A program made the translations under genes and the position numbers. A DNA stretch of 50,941 bases, from positions 1 through 50,941 of the forward strand of contig LNQR01000068.1 in assembly GCA_001541255.1 (NCBI GenBank). Reading direction: 5' to 3'. The notes beneath the pieces were generated by a model, which searched no databases, was not told where the DNA came from, and worked only from the letters and a program-made list of their open reading frames with translations. Positions 46,823 to 50,941 of this stretch are shown here, piece after piece; position 1 is the stretch's first letter; every line of letters starts with the position of its first letter. The DNA is from Candidatus Magnetominusculus xianensis. GTDB lineage: Bacteria > Nitrospirota > Thermodesulfovibrionia > Thermodesulfovibrionales > Magnetobacteriaceae.

Positions 46823-47522
46823 TACCAGAAAGGCCGTAATAATGGCAGGCGGCGAGGGCGTTCGCCTCAGGCCATATACATTTATCCTGCCAAAGCCCCT
46901 GCTGCCAGTTGGAGAGACTACGGTGCTTGACCATATTATTGATTGCCTAGGGGACTCCGGTTTTAGTGGTATCTATGTCTCAGTAAACTATAAGGCAAGG
47001 GAGTTTGAGGGATGGCTTGAAAGCCGCAAAGATGACGCCCTAACAGTGCATCTCTTTAAAGAACCCCGGAAAATGGGCACGGCAGGCTCGCTTGGCCTCA
47101 TCAGGGACCAACTGACAGCGCCGTTTTGTGTCGTAAACGGTGATTTGATTATGAACGTCCCCCTTGATAAAATGTATGACCGGCATGTGGAAACAAAGGC
47201 TGATATCACCATCGGCATAAAGGGCTATCAGTTCACTGTCCCCTATGCCGTTATTAATAAAGACAGTGATGGTTTACTAGAAAATATAATGGAAAAACCA
47301 TCCTACAGTTATTTTATTAACGCAGGTATATACATATTAAGCCAGTCCGTGTTTAAGCACATCCCACAAGACCAGCCTCTTGACATGCCCTCTTTGATAG
47401 ATTCGCTGAAAAAGGCAGGAGGACACATTTACGTCTATGACATTGGTGAGCGCTGGCTTGACATCGGACGTATCTCGGACTATGAAAAGGCCGTAGAACT
47501 GATAAACCAATGGAAGGCATAA
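46815..47522 (+). CDS. Sugar-1-phosphate nucleotidyltransferase
   Basis: 235 residues. The signature MAGGEGVRLRPYTFILPKPL is that of NDP-sugar pyrophosphorylases. FCVVNGDLIM supplies the metal-binding Asp, and FINAGIYILS and YDIGERWLDIGRISDYEKA complete the fold. Similar short proteins, with or without CBS domains (PtmE type), activate glycan precursors beside LegB-like dehydratases. Overlaps both neighbours by 8 and 13 bp, implying coupled translation. Confidence 0.9.
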   Translation: MSDTRKAVIMAGGEGVRLRPYTFILPKPLLPVGETTVLDHIIDCLGDSGFSGIYVSVNYKAREFEGWLESRKDDALTVHLFKEPRKMGTAGSLGLIRDQLTAPFCVVNGDLIMNVPLDKMYDRHVETKADITIGIKGYQFTVPYAVINKDSDGLLENIMEKPSYSYFINAGIYILSQSVFKHIPQDQPLDMPSLIDSLKKAGGHIYVYDIGERWLDIGRISDYEKAVELINQWKA

Positions 47523-48385
47523 CAAGCGTACTATTAACAGGAAGCGATGGCTTTGTGGGGCGGCATCTTCTCAGAAGACTCAAAGACAAGGGCACAGATG
47601 TTGTAGAGTTTGACATAACAAACGGCAGGGATGCAACTGATATTAATTCGTTTGTGGGCATCAGAAAGGTCAACGCCGTCGTACACCTTGCTGCAAGGAC
47701 ATTTGTCCCCGACGCCTTTGAAAACCCGGCCCGCGTGTATCGTGAAAACATCAGCGGCACGTTAAATGTCCTTGAGTATTGCCGCGCAAATGCAATTAAA
47801 AAAATCATCTACGCTAGTTCATACGTCTATGGAAGGCCGGAGCGGCTGCCGGTTGACGAGCATCACCCTGTCGGCATCCAAAACCCATATGGCCGGAGTA
47901 AACTCATCGGTGAGGTACTCATAAGGGGATACTACGAGGACTACGGCATCGTGCCCGTTATCTTCAGGCCATTTAATATCTATGGCCAGGGCCAGGGCAG
48001 GGCATTTCTGATACCATCGCTGATAAGCCAATGCCTGTCAGCCTCTGATTCAATCATAGTGAAAGACCTGTCCCCACGTCGCGACTACATCTATATTGAC
48101 GACGTGATAGCTGCATATATGTTTGCCATATTCGATTATAAATGTACAGCCCCGGAGATATTTAACATAGGCTCAGGAGAGAGTTACTCTGTCGAAGAGA
48201 TAATTAATAAACTCCAGCAAATCACAGCAACCAATAAGAAGGTTATATCCGAGGGGCAGCAGAGGAAAAACGAGATACCCGACTGTACGGCAGACACACG
48301 AAAAATCAAAAAGACATTCGGCTGGGCACCTAAGTTTGGTATTGATGAAGGACTAAGGCAGAGTGTTTTGCACTGGGCGCCGTGA
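47510..48385 (+). CDS. NAD-dependent epimerase/dehydratase
   Basis: 291 residues, extended SDR. Motifs: TGSDGFVGRHLLRRL, VVHLAARTFVPDAFENP, ASSYVYGRPERLPVDE and active-site NPYGRSKLIGEVL; late RRDYIYIDDVIAAY. It is probably a 4-reductase or epimerase acting on a nucleotide sugar. Which sugar cannot be read from the sequence. Its stop overlaps the start of the glycosyltransferase (GTGA). Confidence 0.9.
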   Translation: MEGITSVLLTGSDGFVGRHLLRRLKDKGTDVVEFDITNGRDATDINSFVGIRKVNAVVHLAARTFVPDAFENPARVYRENISGTLNVLEYCRANAIKKIIYASSYVYGRPERLPVDEHHPVGIQNPYGRSKLIGEVLIRGYYEDYGIVPVIFRPFNIYGQGQGRAFLIPSLISQCLSASDSIIVKDLSPRRDYIYIDDVIAAYMFAIFDYKCTAPEIFNIGSGESYSVEEIINKLQQITATNKKVISEGQQRKNEIPDCTADTRKIKKTFGWAPKFGIDEGLRQSVLHWAP

Positions 48386-49536
48386 TAAAAATGATGAAAA
48401 ATATTGCGATGAAAAAGATAAAGGTATTTTTCCTAATCCAAACCCTTGACACCGGAGGCGCCGAAAGGCAGCTCATAGAGCTAGTAAAGGCGCTGGATAA
48501 GGCAAGGTTTTCTATTACCGTCGGGGCATTTTACGACGGCGGGGCGTTTCGTGCTGAACTTGAGGGGGTCGAAGGCGTTCGTGTTGTAACCTTTGGTCAG
48601 AGGAGCAGATGGGACCCTGTACCAGTTGTCCGCATACTCAGAGAGGCACGCTCAATTAAACCCGACATAGTGTACGGTTTCATGGGGGTTTCAAACGAGA
48701 CAGGGGCACTGGTTGGCAGGGCAGTTGGGGCAAAGGTAGTGTGGGGACTGCTGTCGTCGGACATGGACCTGTCGTTGTATCACTGGGTGTCTACCTTTAT
48801 GTTTAAGGCAGGGGCGCTGCTGTCACGCATTCCCGATTTGATAATAGCCAACTCTGAAGCCGGTATGAGGCATCACACCGCCTGCGGCTATAGTGCCAAT
48901 CGCATGATAGTGATTCACAACGGCATTGACCCCAACCGGTTCAGGCCGGTTGACATCGCTGGTGAGACCCAAAGGCAAGAGTGGCAATGTCCTGAAGGCG
49001 TAAAACTAATAGGGATATTCGGCAGGCTTGACCCTATAAAAGACCACCGGACGTTCTTAAAGGCCGCAGCAATTCTTGCCTCGAAGCGCCCAGAAGTACG
49101 ATTTGTCTGTGTGGGGACTGGTGCTAAAGAATTCGCTGAAGGACTGAGGCACGAGGCTGCACCACTTAACGGTAAAATCATATGGGCTGGCTGGGTGGCC
49201 GACATAGTCGGGGCATATAATGCGATGGACATAGTAACGTCGGCATCGATAAGCGAGGGGCTTTCTAATGTTATCTGCGAGGCGATGGCCTGCTGTGTGC
49301 CCTGTGTTGTGACCGATGTTGGGGACTCAGGGTTGATTGTTGGGGATACGGGAATTGGCGTTGCCAAAAAAGACCCGGCTGCTATGGCAGAGGCATGGAA
49401 TACAATGTTGGACTGGCCTGCGGCAAAAATGGCTGATGCCCGCAGCTTGGCTCGCACCAGAATAGAAGACCACTTCAGCGTCAGACAAATGGCGGCAAAA
49501 ACAGAGGCCACGCTCACAAACCTTGTCCGTTCTTAA
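48382..49536 (+). CDS. GT4-family glycosyltransferase
   Basis: 384 residues from GTG 48382; ATGs at 48391, 48394 and 48409 are alternatives, and the last begins just before the first beta strand (KIKVFFLIQTLDTGGAERQL). GT-B fold: N-terminal acceptor domain with GGAERQL, C-terminal donor domain with IGIFGRLDPIKDHRTFLKAA and the EX7E motif in SEGLSNVICEAMACCVPCV. Retaining transferases of this type build surface glycans. It closes the sugar cluster begun by the LegB-like gene. Confidence 0.93.
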   Translation: MIKMMKNIAMKKIKVFFLIQTLDTGGAERQLIELVKALDKARFSITVGAFYDGGAFRAELEGVEGVRVVTFGQRSRWDPVPVVRILREARSIKPDIVYGFMGVSNETGALVGRAVGAKVVWGLLSSDMDLSLYHWVSTFMFKAGALLSRIPDLIIANSEAGMRHHTACGYSANRMIVIHNGIDPNRFRPVDIAGETQRQEWQCPEGVKLIGIFGRLDPIKDHRTFLKAAAILASKRPEVRFVCVGTGAKEFAEGLRHEAAPLNGKIIWAGWVADIVGAYNAMDIVTSASISEGLSNVICEAMACCVPCVVTDVGDSGLIVGDTGIGVAKKDPAAMAEAWNTMLDWPAAKMADARSLARTRIEDHFSVRQMAAKTEATLTNLVRS

Positions 49537-49558
49537 ACAGTCTGATGCTGCCGCGCCC

Positions 49559-49588
49559 TTGTTTAAATCCCCATGAAAATGATATAAC
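49559..49588 (+). promoter_or_regulatory. Candidate promoter for the small secreted-protein genes
   Basis: TTGTTT (49559-49564), 18 bp, TATAAC (49583-49588). The -10 matches 5/6 and the -35 only 3/6. It lies about 45 bp before the first of three genes with signal peptides. Confidence 0.4.
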
Positions 49589-49632
49589 AAAGTAAGGGTG
49601 ATAAGGAATCTAATTACAAAGGGGGAGATTAT

Positions 49633-49893
49633 ATGAGGAATGCACTGAAAACTTGTAAGAAAGCGGCATTACTTCTGGTGTTGTTGTTTTTGGCGTTAGT
49701 GTCATCTTCATATGGGGCAGACAAAAAAGTGGATGAAAAGAACCAGGGAACGTCAGTCAGCGAAACAAAATCATCACCTGATACTGCAAAACCTACTCAG
49801 CAGCAGCCAAAATCAGGCACTTCAGCACCTTCCACCAGCACTAATGACCTGAAGAACCTGCCTTACGCCGGTTCAGGCAAGAAGACATGGTAA
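49633..49893 (+). CDS. Small secreted low-complexity protein
   Basis: 86 residues, ribosome-binding site AAAGGGGGAG. N-terminal signal peptide (KTCKKAALLLVLLFLALVSS, cleavage near SYGA-D). The mature part, about 58 residues, is K/S/T/P/Q-rich and probably disordered, ending in AGSGKKTW. I recognise no family. It is followed after 13 bp by another exported protein, so they may be co-transcribed. Confidence 0.75.
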   Translation: MRNALKTCKKAALLLVLLFLALVSSSYGADKKVDEKNQGTSVSETKSSPDTAKPTQQQPKSGTSAPSTSTNDLKNLPYAGSGKKTW

Positions 49894-49906
49894 ACGGAGG
49901 ATTGAA

Positions 49907-50446
49907 ATGAAGAGGTTCTTAATCAGAGATGCAGCGCTTGCACTGCTTGTTTTGCTAACATTTGTTGCGGCAGAAGCGTCCGCAGAGGGGACAACATATA
50001 CGAACACTCAGAGGAAGTTTACGTTTACGATTCCACAGGGCTGGGAAATCACATCCGGCACACCGGACTCAGAAAACATGGTTTTTAGAAAGACCGGCAC
50101 AACACAGCACTTCATGTATCAGTACACGCCGCTTGGAAGCAGTTTCCCGGCAGAGGCCTCGGTTAAGGCATCGCTGAAGTCGGCGCTGGAGGACATTAAA
50201 CTTGGCAAGAACATAGCGGCCAAACGACGCGATGATGTGAAGAAGATAAATAATAAGACCGTCCTGTACGCAAGGGGTTGGGAACTTATCGACGCCGGTA
50301 AGGGCGGCCCACAGCGCATCATATGGCAGTGCTATGACAGAGAAAACTTCTACTTCAACTTCATGGCCTCAAGCGAAGCCAATGAGTTTGCGGCTGCAAG
50401 ACCTGAGCTGCAGAAGATAATAGACTCGATAAAGTTTTTGGAATAG
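49907..50446 (+). CDS. Exported protein with PsbP/DcrB-like fold features
   Basis: 179 residues, ribosome-binding site ACGGAGG. Signal peptide about 1-26 (ending AEASA-E). The mature protein opens with YTNTQRKFTFTIPQGWEI, then MVFRKTG and TQHFMYQYTP, and ends with LQKIIDSIKFLE. The pattern (a strand with F-T-I-P-x-G-W, and a final helix with I-x-S-(I/F)) is that of the PsbP/Mog1/DcrB fold of small exported proteins. That assignment is fold-level inference; the function is unknown. Confidence 0.75.
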   Translation: MKRFLIRDAALALLVLLTFVAAEASAEGTTYTNTQRKFTFTIPQGWEITSGTPDSENMVFRKTGTTQHFMYQYTPLGSSFPAEASVKASLKSALEDIKLGKNIAAKRRDDVKKINNKTVLYARGWELIDAGKGGPQRIIWQCYDRENFYFNFMASSEANEFAAARPELQKIIDSIKFLE

Positions 50447-50495
50447 ATGGGGGTGCGGCGTTAGACTGAGAAAGAAATTATCAGCGTCGCTATTG

Positions 50496-50786
50496 ATGGC
50501 TTTAGTGGTAGTTTGTCTGATATATGGAACAGCTGCTGCGGAGTTTGGCAGGATATGTACGAGTATGTATCTGTCCTGCCAGAAGAAGTCGCTGTGGTAT
50601 GTTGTGGGGTTTGCAAAGATACCGCTGTGCAGTAGTGGGCTGTTTTTATGTGTCCCATGTCTTGATGACCCAAGCACAGCAGACCTATGCAATAAAACCT
50701 TCAAGGCATGCGAAGGGCAGTGTATTGTCCGCGGTACAGACGACAAGTGTTACTCTGCCGAGGGCGAGGCCGACTGTCTGCCCTGA
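50496..50786 (+). CDS. Small cysteine-rich exported protein
   Basis: 96 residues from ATG 50496. The mature part carries ten Cys in about 75 residues, as ICTSMYLSC, LCSSGLFLCVPC, LCNKTFKAC, QC, KC and DC, so up to five disulfides are possible. In the same frame upstream the sequence reads RKKLSASLL without an ATG, GTG or TTG before it. Those residues would complete a textbook signal peptide together with MALVVVCLIYGTAAA, so the true start may be the CTG at 50466, or the gene may have a start-codon defect. No family is recognised. Confidence 0.65.
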   Translation: MALVVVCLIYGTAAAEFGRICTSMYLSCQKKSLWYVVGFAKIPLCSSGLFLCVPCLDDPSTADLCNKTFKACEGQCIVRGTDDKCYSAEGEADCLP

Positions 50787-50870
50787 TGCCAGAATAATCC
50801 CTTGGACAATCCTTTAACGGTAGCACCAGGGCAACGCATTTGAAAATTACAATAGCCATTTCGTCCTATA

Positions 50871-50892
50871 GATTCCAGCTTTCGCTGGAATC
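50871..50892 (+). terminator. Hairpin directly before the group II intron boundary
   Basis: A perfect 9-bp stem GATTCCAGC/GCTGGAATC with loop TTTC. No T-run follows because GTGCG begins at once. It resembles a terminator stem or a short REP-like palindrome. Confidence 0.7.
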
Positions 50893-50941
50893 GTGCGCCT
50901 GTGAGTGTGCATAGTCAGAGGGGTGAAAGTCCCCTTCAGGT
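50893..50941 (+). mobile_element. 5' end of a bacterial group II intron (cut by the window edge)
   Basis: The sequence starts GTGCGCC, the usual 5' splice-site start of bacterial group II introns, and continues with AGTCAGAGGGGTGAAAGTCC, which matches the early domain I of many such introns. Base pairing agrees: AGGGG (50919-50923) pairs with CCCCT (50931-50935) around TGAAAGT, and CCTG (50898-50901) pairs with CAGG (50937-50940). The reverse transcriptase gene and domain V would lie beyond the window. Insertion immediately 3' of a hairpin is the habit of class C introns. Confidence 0.72.

Noticed and set aside
48915..49517. 200-codon minus-strand frame inside the glycosyltransferase
   Set aside because: Antisense shadow of a gene with clear GT4 motifs.
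50369..50746. 125-codon minus-strand frame over the Cys-rich gene
   Set aside because: No signal peptide or motif, and it overlaps two plus-strand genes with signal peptides; taken as a shadow.

Overview
The window reads as a chromosomal segment of a Gram-negative, motile bacterium. It carries an outer-membrane Tol-Pal system, lipoprotein maturation, a lipid A-type acyltransferase, CheD and a FliA (sigma-28)-type promoter. Gene content and protein style fit Nitrospirota (Thermodesulfovibrionia / magnetotactic relatives), but that placement is an inference from recall, with no search behind it. Base composition is moderate, and ordinary ATG starts are mixed with several GTG starts.

Left part (1-9.9 kb): a truncated helix-turn-helix or transposase-like gene, tRNA-Leu(GAG), and then the complete tolQ-tolR-tolA-tolB-pal-cpoB operon on the minus strand, fired by a near-perfect sigma-70 promoter. 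Divergent from it run an AlgI-like membrane O-acyltransferase, cutA, a cyclic-nucleotide-binding protein, hisI and hisE. A REC-PAS response regulator lies opposite.

Middle-left (10-21 kb): two half-size YeeE/YedE sulfur-transport proteins, an intact type III restriction-modification pair (mod, res) and rsmA in the opposite orientation. Next comes a sigma-28-driven pair encoding a disordered protein and a FlaG-like protein, then a PAS-GGDEF-EAL protein coupled to a short divergent pyruvate kinase-like protein.

Middle (21-27.3 kb, minus strand): ftsE-ftsX-envC-ctpA-exonuclease (cell division and envelope remodelling), hisD and tRNA-Phe(GAA).

Replication region (27.4-39 kb, plus strand): lnt, prfB with its programmed +1 frameshift, a candidate oriC (a consensus DnaA box, AT-rich DNA and large palindromes), dnaA, dnaN, a histidine-kinase-like protein whose phosphoacceptor His is Asn, cheD, gyrB and gyrA.

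Right part (39-50.9 kb): a surface-glycan and envelope set (flippase, LpxL-like acyltransferase, B12-binding radical SAM enzyme), then tRNA-Ala(CGC) and ilvB-ilvN behind an unusual triple repeat. A sugar-nucleotide cluster follows (LegB-like dehydratase, nucleotidyltransferase, epimerase, GT4 glycosyltransferase), then three small secreted proteins, one of them cysteine-rich. The window ends inside what looks like the 5' end of a group II intron inserted directly behind a hairpin.

The most interesting items are the sigma-28/FlaG-like pair, the His-less kinase between dnaN and cheD, the candidate oriC, the group II intron boundary, the truncated pyruvate kinase paralogue and the tandem ribosome-binding-site repeats before ilvB. 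I found no CRISPR array and no clearly new multi-gene defence system. The only recognisable defence locus is the type III restriction-modification pair.
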